Origin: Limnoglobus roseus
Lineage (GTDB): Bacteria > Planctomycetota > Planctomycetia > Gemmatales > Gemmataceae
DNA: 64,000 bases
Direction of reading: 5' to 3'
NCBI RefSeq assembly: GCF_008254045.1
Contig: NZ_CP042425.1
Coordinates: 3,720,001-3,784,000, forward strand
Shown piece after piece: positions 1 through 8,713 of this stretch. The notes beneath the pieces are model-generated. The model saw only the letters and a list, made by a program, of their open reading frames with translations, did no database searches and was not told where the DNA came from. Position 1 is the first letter of the stretch, and each line of letters begins with the position of its first letter. A program made the translations under genes and the position numbers.

Positions 1-354
1 ATCATCGCGACGGCCGAGGCCCGGTGGCAGGCGCACGGTCTACCGCGGGCGAAGTTCGGCCACCGCGAAAAGTTCGGCAACGACCCGGCCAAGCACAAGG
101 ACTTCTCGGCCGTCACGCACGCGACCAAGGGCAAAGGCGTTCCGCCGTTCCTGCTCCTCCACGTCGCCGACCACCCGGACGTGAGCGCGCAGGCCGCCCG
201 GCTGGGTTCCGTATTGAAGGAGGCCGGCGTCCCGGTCACGGTCTTCGGCGCACGGGAGACGACTCACAACAAGCTCAACGCGGACCTCGGCAAAGAGGAT
301 GATCCGGCCACGAAGGCGCTGTTCGAGTTCCTCGACAAGACGTTGAAGAAGTGA
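1..354 (+). CDS. Alpha/beta hydrolase (esterase-like), C-terminal part
   Basis: The reading frame is open from base 1 to a TGA at 352-354, so the start lies outside the window. The 117 visible residues have the look of the end of a small alpha/beta hydrolase of the BD-FAE/carboxylesterase kind. A strand-turn segment ([16 protein letters not shown], with an Asp in the usual acid position) is followed by [16 protein letters not shown], which carries the late catalytic His, and by an amphipathic C-terminal helix. The nucleophile Ser is not in the window, so enzyme activity and substrate cannot be judged. The gene converges on the next one, with 12 bases between the stop codons. Confidence 0.7.
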   Translation: MIATAEARWQAHGLPRAKFGHREKFGNDPAKHKDFSAVTHATKGKGVPPFLLLHVADHPDVSAQAARLGSVLKEAGVPVTVFGARETTHNKLNADLGKEDDPATKALFEFLDKTLKK

Positions 355-366
355 GTCGCCCTCGCC

Positions 367-1788
367 TCACTCGCCGTAGAAGAGTAACTGCTGGATCTTC
401 CCGTCCGGCGTCCGGTACAACGACGCCCGCACCTTTGTTGCCTTGTACGTCAGGGTCACGTCGACCACCGCCATGCCGCCCCGCTCGTGGGCGGTGCCGA
501 CGTCCACCTTCTCCGGCTCGCCGAGGGCCTTCAGCCGTGCGCCGCCGGCCTTCACCCGGTCGTCCGTCAGGTACACACTGAACTCCTCGCCGAGTTGGGT
601 CCGGTCCACCGTTCCGTCGGCCATCTGCTTGAGCACGCTCAGAACCGCCTCTTTCGGGCCGACGCCGGCCACCTTCGGGACCGGGGCCGCGTCCTTCGCC
701 TGCACGTCCTTCAGGAGCAGGCGGAACAGGTCGCCGCGCAGCTTCGTTGCCGACACGTGCTCCGTGTTCGACAGAACGACCAGCCCGGTTTTCGCCCGCG
801 GGATGAACGAGTTCCCGGAAACGAACCCGCTGACGCCGCCAGTGTGTTGGAGGACGATGTCACCATCGACCGTGCTGACGCTCAGACCGCAGGCGTAGTT
901 CGACACCTTGCCCGTGGTCAGCACCCGCGGCGTGGTCATCCCCTTGAAGTACGGCGGCGGCATCACCTTGCCGGTCGTCAGGGCCAAGTCCCATTTCAGC
1001 AGGTCGGACGCCGAAGCCCACAGGCCACCGGCCGCGTCGATCCATCCGTCTGCCTCGGGCGGGGCCGGCTCCGGGTCGCCGAGCGCGAACGCCGTGTATC
1101 CCGTCGCCGCCCCGGGCAACTCCTTCGCCGAGCCGTACCGCGAGTGCGTCAACCTCTGCGGACCGAGGATGTTCTTCGTCAAGAACGTGCCGAACGGCTC
1201 GCCGCTCGCCTTCTCGACGATGCCGCCGAGGATGATGTACCCGGTGTTGCTGTAAGAGAACCGGCTACCCGGATCGAAGTCGAGTTTGCCGCCGGCGTAG
1301 TCCTTGAGCATGGTGTCGAACGCGATCGGCTTGAGCATCCGGCGGTCGAGGAAGTCGAGCGGGTAGTAGTCCGGGTAGCCGCTCGTGTGGTTCATCAGGT
1401 CGCGGATGGTGATGTCTTTCGCCCGCGTCAGGTGCGGGTAGTACTTCGCCACAGGGTCGTCGATTGACAACTTGCCCTGCTCGGCCAAGAGAAAGACGCA
1501 CGCGCACGTGAATTGCTTGGTGATGGACCCGACGGCGAAGCTGGTGTCGGGTTCGACCGGCAGGTTCTTCTCGATCGACCGCCGGCCGTACCCCTTGGCG
1601 AACACGATCTGTCCGTCCCGCATGACGGCCACCGACAGCCCGACGAACCCTTTCGCCTTCACTTCGGCGGCGAGGTACTCGTCCACCGCCTTCAGGTCGA
1701 ACGACGCGGGCAACGCGGGGCTGCCCTGGGCCACAACGGTGGGTGCCAACAACACGGCCAATATGAGAGCGATGAACGATCGGGGCAT
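367..1788 (-). CDS. Secreted serine hydrolase, beta-lactamase/PBP4 class C-like
   Basis: A 473-aa protein counted from an ATG that begins a clear signal peptide (MPRSFIALILAVLLAPTVVA). The open frame continues upstream but without leader-like sequence, so this start is preferred. The fold family is class C beta-lactamase/esterase EstB: SITK at residues 88-91 is the SxxK nucleophile motif, YSN at 179-181 is the second motif, and HTGG at 315-318 replaces KTG. A C-terminal extension of about 120 residues resembles the extra domain often fused to planctomycete members. The likely role is hydrolysis of a periplasmic or extracellular ester or peptide; true beta-lactam resistance is not implied. No operon partner is visible. 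Confidence 0.85.
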   Translation of the reverse strand: MPRSFIALILAVLLAPTVVAQGSPALPASFDLKAVDEYLAAEVKAKGFVGLSVAVMRDGQIVFAKGYGRRSIEKNLPVEPDTSFAVGSITKQFTCACVFLLAEQGKLSIDDPVAKYYPHLTRAKDITIRDLMNHTSGYPDYYPLDFLDRRMLKPIAFDTMLKDYAGGKLDFDPGSRFSYSNTGYIILGGIVEKASGEPFGTFLTKNILGPQRLTHSRYGSAKELPGAATGYTAFALGDPEPAPPEADGWIDAAGGLWASASDLLKWDLALTTGKVMPPPYFKGMTTPRVLTTGKVSNYACGLSVSTVDGDIVLQHTGGVSGFVSGNSFIPRAKTGLVVLSNTEHVSATKLRGDLFRLLLKDVQAKDAAPVPKVAGVGPKEAVLSVLKQMADGTVDRTQLGEEFSVYLTDDRVKAGGARLKALGEPEKVDVGTAHERGGMAVVDVTLTYKATKVRASLYRTPDGKIQQLLFYGE

Positions 1789-1900
1789 GATGGAGCCTCG
1801 GCAGGATGCCGGCGAACCGGCGGCAGGATAGCGGCCGATTGTACTCGAACGCCGCGTGATGAGGGAGGGCGATGGCCCGGCAGGCGTCCGCACACGGACC

Positions 1901-2518
1901 TCACCGGTCGCGTTCATTCTCCTGGCTTCCGGAAACCGGCCAGGCGCGCAACGCCCACTCGGCGACTTGTTGTAGTTGCTTTCGGTCGGCCCCGCTTGCG
2001 GCTTGAACACTGAGGCCGTGCATGACGGTGGCGACGTACCGTGCCAACCCCGCACAGTCCACGCCCTTCGCTAAATCACCCTCGTGGCGGGCCTTCTCGA
2101 ACCGCTTCTGGATCAAATCGAGCGAGGTGGTTCGCACCGTCACCAGTTCCCGGCGGATCGACTCGGCGGCTTGTCCGCAAGCGAGGGCCGTCTGGACGAC
2201 CAGGCAACCGCCGGGGCTTTCCGGACACGTCAGCACGTCGATGCCACCGTACAGCAGGCACTCCGCCGCCTCGCGAGCCGTCGGCTTCGCCAACGCTTTG
2301 TGCAGATAACTGCCGGGGCCGTGGGCGTAGCGGTCGAGCGCCTTGCGGAACAGCGATTCCTTGTTGCCGAACGCGGCGTACAGGCTTGGCCGGTTGATGC
2401 CCATGGCGTGCGTCAGGTCGTCGAGGGACGCGCCCTCGTAGCCCTTGTGCCAAAACACTTTCATGGCCGCGTCGAGGGCCGCGTCGGGGTCGAATTCGCG
2501 GGGCCGTCCGGTCGCCAT
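1901..2518 (-). CDS. TetR/AcrR family transcriptional regulator
   Basis: A 205-aa regulator from ATG at 2518 (MATGRPREFDPDAALDAAMK). The N-terminal helix-turn-helix is well conserved (GYEGASLDDLTHAMGINRPS followed by LYAAFGNKESLF, residues about 29-60). The C-terminal half is the ligand and dimer domain. The gene is divergent from the short-chain dehydrogenase at 2624, with 105 bases between the starts. A perfect palindrome in that gap overlaps the regulator's predicted -10 box, suggesting autoregulation and control of the dehydrogenase. Such regulators often control reductases that respond to electrophiles or quinones; that part is inference. Confidence 0.9.
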   Translation of the reverse strand: MATGRPREFDPDAALDAAMKVFWHKGYEGASLDDLTHAMGINRPSLYAAFGNKESLFRKALDRYAHGPGSYLHKALAKPTAREAAECLLYGGIDVLTCPESPGGCLVVQTALACGQAAESIRRELVTVRTTSLDLIQKRFEKARHEGDLAKGVDCAGLARYVATVMHGLSVQAASGADRKQLQQVAEWALRAWPVSGSQENERDR

Positions 2519-2584
2519 GACTGCCTCCGAAGTTGGGGGGAGAGAAAAATTCGCGACGTCTCTGAAAGAGGCTCCGATAGGTAT

Positions 2585-2600
2585 TGTACTCGTCAGTACA
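2585..2600. promoter_or_regulatory. Palindromic operator, probable TetR binding site
   Basis: TGTACT and AGTACA form a perfect 6-bp inverted repeat around CGTC. It sits between the divergent TetR and dehydrogenase genes, 23 bases before the dehydrogenase ATG. On the minus strand a plausible sigma70 promoter for tetR, TTGTGA (2612-2607), an 18-base spacer and TACAAT (2588-2583), overlaps it. The location and symmetry are seen directly; binding by the adjacent TetR is inferred. Confidence 0.6.
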
Positions 2601-2623
2601 GAACTTTCACAAAGGAGCCGGTC

Positions 2624-3376
2624 ATGTCGAAGAAACTCACGGGTCAAGTCGCGGTCGTCACGGGGGCTTCCAAGGGTATTGGGGCTGCCATCGCCAAACA
2701 CCTCGCCGGGGAAGGGGCTTCCGTTGTCGTCAACTACGCCTCCAGTAAGGCGGGTGCCGACAAGGTCGTATCAGAGATTACCGCCGCGGGCGGCAAAGCT
2801 GTCGCGGTACAAGCGAACGTCGCAGTGGAAGCGGACATCCGCCGGCTGTTCGCGGACGCCAAGAAGGCATTCGGGCGGCTCGACATCCTGGTGAACAACG
2901 CAGGCATCTACGAATTCTCCCCGCTGGAGAATGTCACGGCCGAACACTTCCACAAGCAGTTCGACCTGAACGTCCTCGGCCTCATCCTCTCGACGCAGGA
3001 AGCCGCGAAGCACTTCGACGCGAAGGGCGGCAAGGTTATCAACATCAGCTCCGTCGTCTCGGTCTTCGCTCCGCCGAACGCGGCCGTGTACTCCGCGACG
3101 AAGGCGGCCGTGGACGCGGTCACGAAGTCGCTGGCGAAGGAACTGGGACCGAAGAAGATCCGCGTAAACTCGATCAACCCCGGCATGGTCGAGACGGAAG
3201 GCGTCCACGCGGCCGGGTTTGCCGAGAGCGACTTCCGCAAGCAACTCGAAGCCCAGACGCCGCTCGGTCGCATCGGCCAGACGAACGACATTGCCCCGGC
3301 GGTGACGTTCCTCGCGTCGGACGACTCGGCCTGGATCACCGGCGAAACGTGGTTCATCGGCGGCGGGCTGAAGTAA
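2624..3376 (+). CDS. Short-chain dehydrogenase/reductase (SDR)
   Basis: A 250-aa classical SDR from the ATG at 2624, preceded by the strong ribosome binding site AAAGGAG at 2611-2617. The Rossmann NAD(P) motif TGASKGIG is at residues 13-20, NNAG at 91-94, and the catalytic set is Ser143, Tyr156 and Lys160 (YSATK). The NPGMVETEG segment and the C-terminal SDDSAWITGETWFIGGG match 3-oxoacyl-ACP reductase/glucose 1-dehydrogenase-type SDRs. The early VVVNYASSK suggests NADP(H) preference. It is divergent from a TetR gene that probably controls it, and is followed by a 15-bp-stem hairpin. The true substrate cannot be read from the sequence. Confidence 0.9.
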   Translation: MSKKLTGQVAVVTGASKGIGAAIAKHLAGEGASVVVNYASSKAGADKVVSEITAAGGKAVAVQANVAVEADIRRLFADAKKAFGRLDILVNNAGIYEFSPLENVTAEHFHKQFDLNVLGLILSTQEAAKHFDAKGGKVINISSVVSVFAPPNAAVYSATKAAVDAVTKSLAKELGPKKIRVNSINPGMVETEGVHAAGFAESDFRKQLEAQTPLGRIGQTNDIAPAVTFLASDDSAWITGETWFIGGGLK

Positions 3377-3402
3377 CCCTCTCACCCCTCCCGTGCAGTA
3401 TC

Positions 3403-3444
3403 GGGCAAGGACCGCGGACGATCGAGTTACCGCGGTCCTTGCCC
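3403..3444. terminator. Hairpin after the SDR gene, 15-bp perfect stem
   Basis: GGGCAAGGACCGCGG at 3403-3417 is complementary to CCGCGGTCCTTGCCC at 3430-3444, with a 12-base loop. It lies 27 bases after the SDR stop and 57 bases before the RND gene. There is no T-run, so it resembles the T-less hairpins common at gene ends in GC-rich genomes. Its stem shares the core AGGACCGCGG with the hairpin at 17705-17753. Confidence 0.6.
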
Positions 3445-3501
3445 CGCCCTTACCATTCTCCCGATCACTTGATCTGATTCATCCCAACCGCCGGGTGTCC
3501 C

Positions 3502-6500
3502 ATGTGGATCGTCAAACTGGCCCTGCGCCGGCCGTATACCTTCGTCGTCGCGGCCCTGCTGATTCTCGTCCTCGGTGCACTATCCGCCCGCCGGGCACGG
3601 ACCGACATCTTCCCGGAAGTGGACCTGCCGGTCGTCACGGTCATCTGGACCTACCGCGGCATGGACACCACGGAGTTCGAGAAGCGGGTGACGACGTACA
3701 GCGAGTACGCGATTAGCTCGAACGTGAACAACATCCGGCGGATGGAGTCGCAGACGGTCAACGGCGTCTCGGTAATCCGCATCCACTTCCACCCCGGCAG
3801 CGACGTGAACGCGGCCGTCGCGCAGGTGACGGCCGTCAGCCAGGCGATCCGCCAGGTGATGCCGCCGGGCATTCAGCCGCCGATCATCCTGCGGTTTAAC
3901 GCCTCCAGCGTGCCCGTGCTGCAACTGGCGATGTCCAGCCCGACGATGGCCGAGTCGGACATCTACAACTACGGCCTCTACATCCTCCGCCAACAACTCT
4001 CGACGATCCCTGGCATCACGCTGCCCACGCCCTACGGCGGCGTCGAACGGCAGATTCAGGTGGACCTCAACCCGGAGTTAATGCGGGCCCGCGGTGTCTC
4101 GGCGAAGGACGTGTCCGACGCCATGAACGCTTACAACCTGGCCGCCCCGACCGGCACCGCGAAGATCGGCGACCAGCAGTACCCGGTTACGCTGAACAAT
4201 ACGCCGCTGGCTGCGGACGCCTTCAACGCAATCCCGATCAAGACCATCGGCGGCACGACGATCTACGTGCGGGACGTGGCCCAAGTTCGCGACGGCTTCC
4301 AGTCGCAGACGACCGTCGTCCGTCGCGACGGCACCCGCGGCGTGCTGATTACGCTGTTGAAGAATGGTGATGCCTCGACGCTCGATCTCGTGAAAGCCGT
4401 GAAGGCGGCGCTGCCGACGATCCAGGCCGCCGCTCCGCCGGACTTGCAAATCGAGATGCTGTTCGATCAATCGCTGTTCGTCGAAGCCGCGGTGGACGGC
4501 GTGATCCACGAGAGCGTGATCGCCGCTGGGCTGACGGCCCTGATGATCCTCGTCTTCCTCGGCTCGTGGCGGAGCACGCTCATCGTCGCCGTGTCGATCC
4601 CGCTGTCGATCCTCGCGTCCATCGCGATGCTCTATTCCCTCGGCTACACGTTGAACGTGATGACGCTCGGCGGCCTGGCGCTGGCGGTCGGCATCCTCGT
4701 CGATGACGCCACGGTGGAGGTCGAGAACGTCCACCGCAACCTCGGCGAGAACAAGCCGCTGCTGACGGCCATCCTCGACGGGGCGAGCCAGATCGCCGTG
4801 CCGACGTTCGTGGCGACGCTGACCATCGGCATCGTGTTCGTCGCCGTGACGTTCCTCGACGGGGTGGCGAAGTACCTGTTCACGCCGCTGGCCCTGGCCG
4901 TGGTCTTCGCCCTTGGCACGAGCTACTTCCTCTCGCGGACGCTGGTGCCGACGATGATCCGCTACCTGCTCGCCAGCGAATCGCACCACACGCCGAATAC
5001 GATCTTCGGCCGGGCGCACAACGCCTTTGAAGGCGCGTTCGAGCGGTTCCGCAACGCCTACACGCGACTGCTCGCCTGGAACCTGCGGCACCGCCGCACG
5101 GTCCTCGGCCTGTTCATTCTGATCGTCCTCGGTTCCGTGTCGTTGATTCCCCGCGTCGGCGAAGACTTCTTCCCGACGGTGGACGCGGGCCAGTTCCGGT
5201 TGCACGTCCGTGCCCCAGCCGGCACGCGGTTGGAACAGACCGAGCGCTACTTCACGCAGGTGGAAGACGAAATCCGCGCCACCCTCGGCGACGACGCCCG
5301 GCTCATCATCGACAACATCGGCCTGCCGAACCGCAGTTATTCGATGGCCTTCGGCGACAGCGCCACGACCGGCGTGTCCGACGGCGAAATCCTCGTCTCG
5401 CTGAAGGACGACCGCCGCAAGGGCACGCCCGCCTACATGGTCGAGCTTCGTGAACGGCTGGCCGCGAAGTTCCCGCAACTCACCTTCTACTTCCAGTCGG
5501 CGGACATCGTATCGCAGATTCTGAACTTCGGCCTGCCCGCCCCGATCGATGTGCAGGTCGGCGGGTACGACGGCAAGAAAAACCTGGAGATCGCCCAGCA
5601 GATCGTCGGCCGACTGAAGCAAATCCCCGGCGTGGTGGACGTTCACCTCCATCAAGTGACGGCCGTACCGACGCTGCACCTGGAAGTCGATCAGACGCGG
5701 GCCAGCCAACTTGGGCTGTCGCAACAAGAGGTGGCGAACCAGGTGTTCGTCTCGCTCTCCGGCAGCCAGCAGGTGCAGCCGAACTACTGGGTCGATCCGC
5801 AGAGCGGCATCTCGTACCCGGTGGAAACACGAGTGCCGCCGCACGCGGTCGATTCGGTGGCGGCCGTCGAATCGCTGCCGGTGCCGACGCGGGACCGGCC
5901 GGACCAACCGCAACTGCTCACGAACCTCGCGAAGATCGACCGCAAGTCCACGGCCGAGGTGACGAACCACGTCAACGTGCAGCCGGTCTACGACGTGTAC
6001 GCCAACGTGCAGAACCGCGACCTGGGCAGCGTGGCCCGCGAGGTGCAGAAGGTCGTGGACGAGTTCCGCGGCCAGCAGTCGCCGGGGAACACGATCGAGA
6101 TTCGCGGCCAGGCCGAGAGCATGCAGAGTGCCTTCGCCCGCCTCGGCCTCGGCCTCGTGTTCGCGGCGGTGATCGTTTACTTGCTGCTCGTCGTGAACTT
6201 CCAGAGCTGGACTGACCCAGCGATCATCCTCAGCGTGCTGCCGGGGGCACTTGCCGGCGTGGTGGTCGGCCTCCTGGCCACCAAGACGACGTTTAGCGTG
6301 CCCGGTCTGATGGGCGCGATCATGGCCATCGGCGTGGCGACGGCCAACAGTATCTTGCTCGTCACGTTCGCCAACGATCGCCGCAAGGAAGGGGCCGATG
6401 CCCTCACGGCCGCGCTGGACGCCGGGCGGACGCGGATGCGGCCGGTGCTGATGACGGCCCTGGCGATGGTCCTCGGCATGTTGCCGATGAGCCTCGGCCT

Positions 6501-6657
6501 CGGGCAAGGCGGCGAACAGAACGCTCCGCTCGCCCGTGCTGTGATCGGCGGCCTGCTGGTCGCCACGCTGACGACGCTGATGGTCGTGCCCGTGGTCTAC
6601 AGCCTACTGCGGGCGAAGACGGCCCCGAAGGCGACCGTCGAACCAGAGTTGATGTAG
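3502..6657 (+). CDS. RND efflux pump inner-membrane permease (AcrB/hydrophobe-type)
   Basis: A 1051-aa protein of the length expected for RND permeases. TM1 is at residues 12-29 (FVVAALLILVLGAL), followed by the first porter domain with the typical DIFPEVDLPVVTV segment. TM2-TM6 lie at about 335-490. The TM4 signature GILVDDATVEVENVH contains the proton-relay pair Asp401-Asp402, typical of drug-type rather than metal-type pumps. TM7 begins near 535, the second porter domain follows, and TM8-TM12 end the protein. It forms a proton-driven trimer in the inner membrane. The adaptor gene follows at 6738 and no outer-membrane channel gene is adjacent; the TolC-like gene at 51997 is far away. Confidence 0.95.
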   Translation: MWIVKLALRRPYTFVVAALLILVLGALSARRARTDIFPEVDLPVVTVIWTYRGMDTTEFEKRVTTYSEYAISSNVNNIRRMESQTVNGVSVIRIHFHPGSDVNAAVAQVTAVSQAIRQVMPPGIQPPIILRFNASSVPVLQLAMSSPTMAESDIYNYGLYILRQQLSTIPGITLPTPYGGVERQIQVDLNPELMRARGVSAKDVSDAMNAYNLAAPTGTAKIGDQQYPVTLNNTPLAADAFNAIPIKTIGGTTIYVRDVAQVRDGFQSQTTVVRRDGTRGVLITLLKNGDASTLDLVKAVKAALPTIQAAAPPDLQIEMLFDQSLFVEAAVDGVIHESVIAAGLTALMILVFLGSWRSTLIVAVSIPLSILASIAMLYSLGYTLNVMTLGGLALAVGILVDDATVEVENVHRNLGENKPLLTAILDGASQIAVPTFVATLTIGIVFVAVTFLDGVAKYLFTPLALAVVFALGTSYFLSRTLVPTMIRYLLASESHHTPNTIFGRAHNAFEGAFERFRNAYTRLLAWNLRHRRTVLGLFILIVLGSVSLIPRVGEDFFPTVDAGQFRLHVRAPAGTRLEQTERYFTQVEDEIRATLGDDARLIIDNIGLPNRSYSMAFGDSATTGVSDGEILVSLKDDRRKGTPAYMVELRERLAAKFPQLTFYFQSADIVSQILNFGLPAPIDVQVGGYDGKKNLEIAQQIVGRLKQIPGVVDVHLHQVTAVPTLHLEVDQTRASQLGLSQQEVANQVFVSLSGSQQVQPNYWVDPQSGISYPVETRVPPHAVDSVAAVESLPVPTRDRPDQPQLLTNLAKIDRKSTAEVTNHVNVQPVYDVYANVQNRDLGSVAREVQKVVDEFRGQQSPGNTIEIRGQAESMQSAFARLGLGLVFAAVIVYLLLVVNFQSWTDPAIILSVLPGALAGVVVGLLATKTTFSVPGLMGAIMAIGVATANSILLVTFANDRRKEGADALTAALDAGRTRMRPVLMTALAMVLGMLPMSLGLGQGGEQNAPLARAVIGGLLVATLTTLMVVPVVYSLLRAKTAPKATVEPELM

Positions 6658-6737
6658 ACCCGTTCACTGTAATCCCGATCGCGAAGGCCGGTATTCCTTC
6701 GCATCGAACAATCGAATCACACAGTTAGGAGTCGAAT

Positions 6738-8114
6738 ATGACAACGCTCACACCGATACCTGCTGATCGTTCTTCGCCGCCCCGCCGCCGGTGGCGAATC
6801 GCCGGCGCCAGCGTGGTCGCCATCCTCGGCCTCGGCGCCGCGAGCCAGGCCGCCCTCGGCCTTCGCGAGCCGCAGCAGCCGACATCCCAGGTCGCTCCGA
6901 CAGACCGCACGGTAACGGTCGTGTCGCCGACCGCGATGCCCGTCACCACCGACCTGCTGTTGCCCGCGCAACTGTTGCCCTACGAGCAAACCAACCTCCA
7001 CGCCCGCATCGACGGCTACGTGGCGAAGTGGCACGTCGATCGCGGTGCACGGGTGAAGGCCGGCCAACTCCTTGCCGAGATCGCGGCCCCGGAAGTCGAT
7101 CAGCAAACCAAACAGGCCGAGGCCGCCGTCGAACAAGGTCGGGCGCTGCTGGTGCAACGCCGGGCGGACTTGGAGCAAGCGAAGGCTGAACTCGACGCCG
7201 CGAAGGCCCAGGTGAAGGTGGCCGAGGCGAACCGCGAGTACGCGGCCAGCGAGGACAAGCGGCAGACCGCCCTCGGCACGGCCGTCAGTCGCACGGAGTC
7301 GGAAGTGGCCGCCCGCAACCGCGACGCGACGGCCGCACAAGTTCTCGCCGCGAATGCCGACGTGGGGGCGAAAGAGAAACTGATCGTCAGCCGAGTGGCC
7401 GCGATCGGCACGCAGGAAGCGACCGTTCGCGGATTGGAAGCCGACGCCCGACGGCTGAAGGAGGTGCAGGGCTTCAAGCGGATCGTCGCCCCGTTCGACG
7501 GCACCGTCACCCGCCGCTTCGCCGAAGTCGGCATGTTGCTCTCGACCGTCACGCCGCAACCGCTGTTCCACGTCCAGAACTCGGCCACGCTCCGCGTTCA
7601 GGTGGACGTGCCGCAGGGCTACGCGACCGGGGCGAAGGCCGCGAAGGTCGGGTACGTGATCGTCCCCGAATCGCCGAACCACCCGCTGGCCGCAACCGTG
7701 GCTCGCACCGCGAACGCCCTGGACCCGACGACCCGCACGCTGCGGGTGGAGTTGGAACTGCCGAACGAGAGCCGAACGGTGCTGGCGGGAACCTACGCGC
7801 AAGTACGCATCGCCTTGGCCCCGTCGCACACGTCGCAGATGGTCCCCGTCTCGGCCTTGCGGTACACGCCGCAGGGGGTCGAAGTCATTGTGGTGGAGGG
7901 CGATAAGCCCTTCGTCCGGCCGGTGAAACTCGGCCGCGACTACGGCCGAACGGTCGAGGTGGTTTCCGGCCTGAGCGGGGGCGAACAGCTCGTCGTCAAC
8001 CCGGCCGACGACTTGGCCGGCGGACAAACCGTGCGCATCCAGGGCACGACGAAGCCCGCCGAGCCGACCACTCTGGCCGAGACGTGGCCGTCGGGACACT
8101 CGACCCGGCGGTAG
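6738..8114 (+). CDS. RND efflux pump periplasmic adaptor (HlyD/MFP family)
   Basis: A 458-aa membrane fusion protein. A single N-terminal membrane anchor lies at residues 18-37 (RWRIAGASVVAILGLGAASQ). The lipoyl half-motif NLHARIDGYVAKWHVDRGAR follows near 92, then a long alpha-helical hairpin rich in Ala, Glu and Lys (about 125-240), the returning lipoyl segment RIVAPFDGTVTRRFAEVG, and the beta-barrel and membrane-proximal domains to about 440. Starting 80 bases after the permease stop, it is almost certainly co-transcribed with it. It would bridge the permease and an outer-membrane channel. The ATG at 6738 follows GGAG at 6728-6731. Confidence 0.92.
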   Translation: MTTLTPIPADRSSPPRRRWRIAGASVVAILGLGAASQAALGLREPQQPTSQVAPTDRTVTVVSPTAMPVTTDLLLPAQLLPYEQTNLHARIDGYVAKWHVDRGARVKAGQLLAEIAAPEVDQQTKQAEAAVEQGRALLVQRRADLEQAKAELDAAKAQVKVAEANREYAASEDKRQTALGTAVSRTESEVAARNRDATAAQVLAANADVGAKEKLIVSRVAAIGTQEATVRGLEADARRLKEVQGFKRIVAPFDGTVTRRFAEVGMLLSTVTPQPLFHVQNSATLRVQVDVPQGYATGAKAAKVGYVIVPESPNHPLAATVARTANALDPTTRTLRVELELPNESRTVLAGTYAQVRIALAPSHTSQMVPVSALRYTPQGVEVIVVEGDKPFVRPVKLGRDYGRTVEVVSGLSGGEQLVVNPADDLAGGQTVRIQGTTKPAEPTTLAETWPSGHSTRR

Positions 8115-8713
8115 TCCAGGTTCCTCCCCCGCGCGACAATAGCTCAGCGAGCAATGTCGAGTCGGGGGTCAGGAACAACCACGCCGCGACGTATCCACAC
8201 CTGCGAGCGAGGGTCCGGATCATCCCCTGCGAACAAGTCGCTTTCCCCCGAGTACGAGTCGGCTGACCGCTGCCACCATCGCCGAGACGCAGACGAATAT
8301 CTGAACCGCTGCCCAATAAACTCCAGACTTGAGACTGGCGGTATGCTCATCGCCGCCGCCGTCCGGACTTACCTTCCCTGAAGCGGCCGTGACCTTCACA
8401 GGCGGGCAGAAGTTGTGTCGCGGGGCCCAGACCTGTCAGAGTGAACATCTCTTTGCACCGAGGGCGGATCTCAGTTTCAATCGTGCCGTGAACGATACGT
8501 TGCCCGACTGCCCTCTTCTCGCGGTCCACTTTGTATAACTTCAGATGCCCAGAAATTGGCCCATTTCCAGTTGGCAGTCGTTCTTCAACTGATGGTATGC
8601 TCGTGCCAAAATGCGTTGCATTGAGGTACGATGAGCCGCAGTGTTGAACGGGCATCAGTGTTCCGCACCTCCCTTGCGGAAGCGACCTCCAATACCCGTC
8701 GATCTGGAGCACC
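8115..8713. other. 599-bp gap with no recognisable gene
   Basis: No frame here has codon usage like the neighbours or a recognisable domain. The local GC content is lower than in the flanking genes. Several short frames exist on both strands, but none has a ribosome binding site or a plausible protein. The region presumably holds the end of the efflux operon transcript and the promoter of the giant histidine kinase. I could not pick out a convincing promoter or terminator. Confidence 0.4.

Noticed and set aside
367..1788. Serine hydrolase gene as an antibiotic-resistance beta-lactamase
   Set aside because: The third motif is HTGG rather than KTG and the protein has an extra C-terminal domain. 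Such features are typical of esterases and peptidases of the fold, so resistance should not be claimed.
4078..6507. Minus-strand open frame of 809 codons opposite the RND permease
   Set aside because: Its composition is dominated by His, Arg, Asp and Gln, with no domain. The plus strand encodes a complete RND permease.
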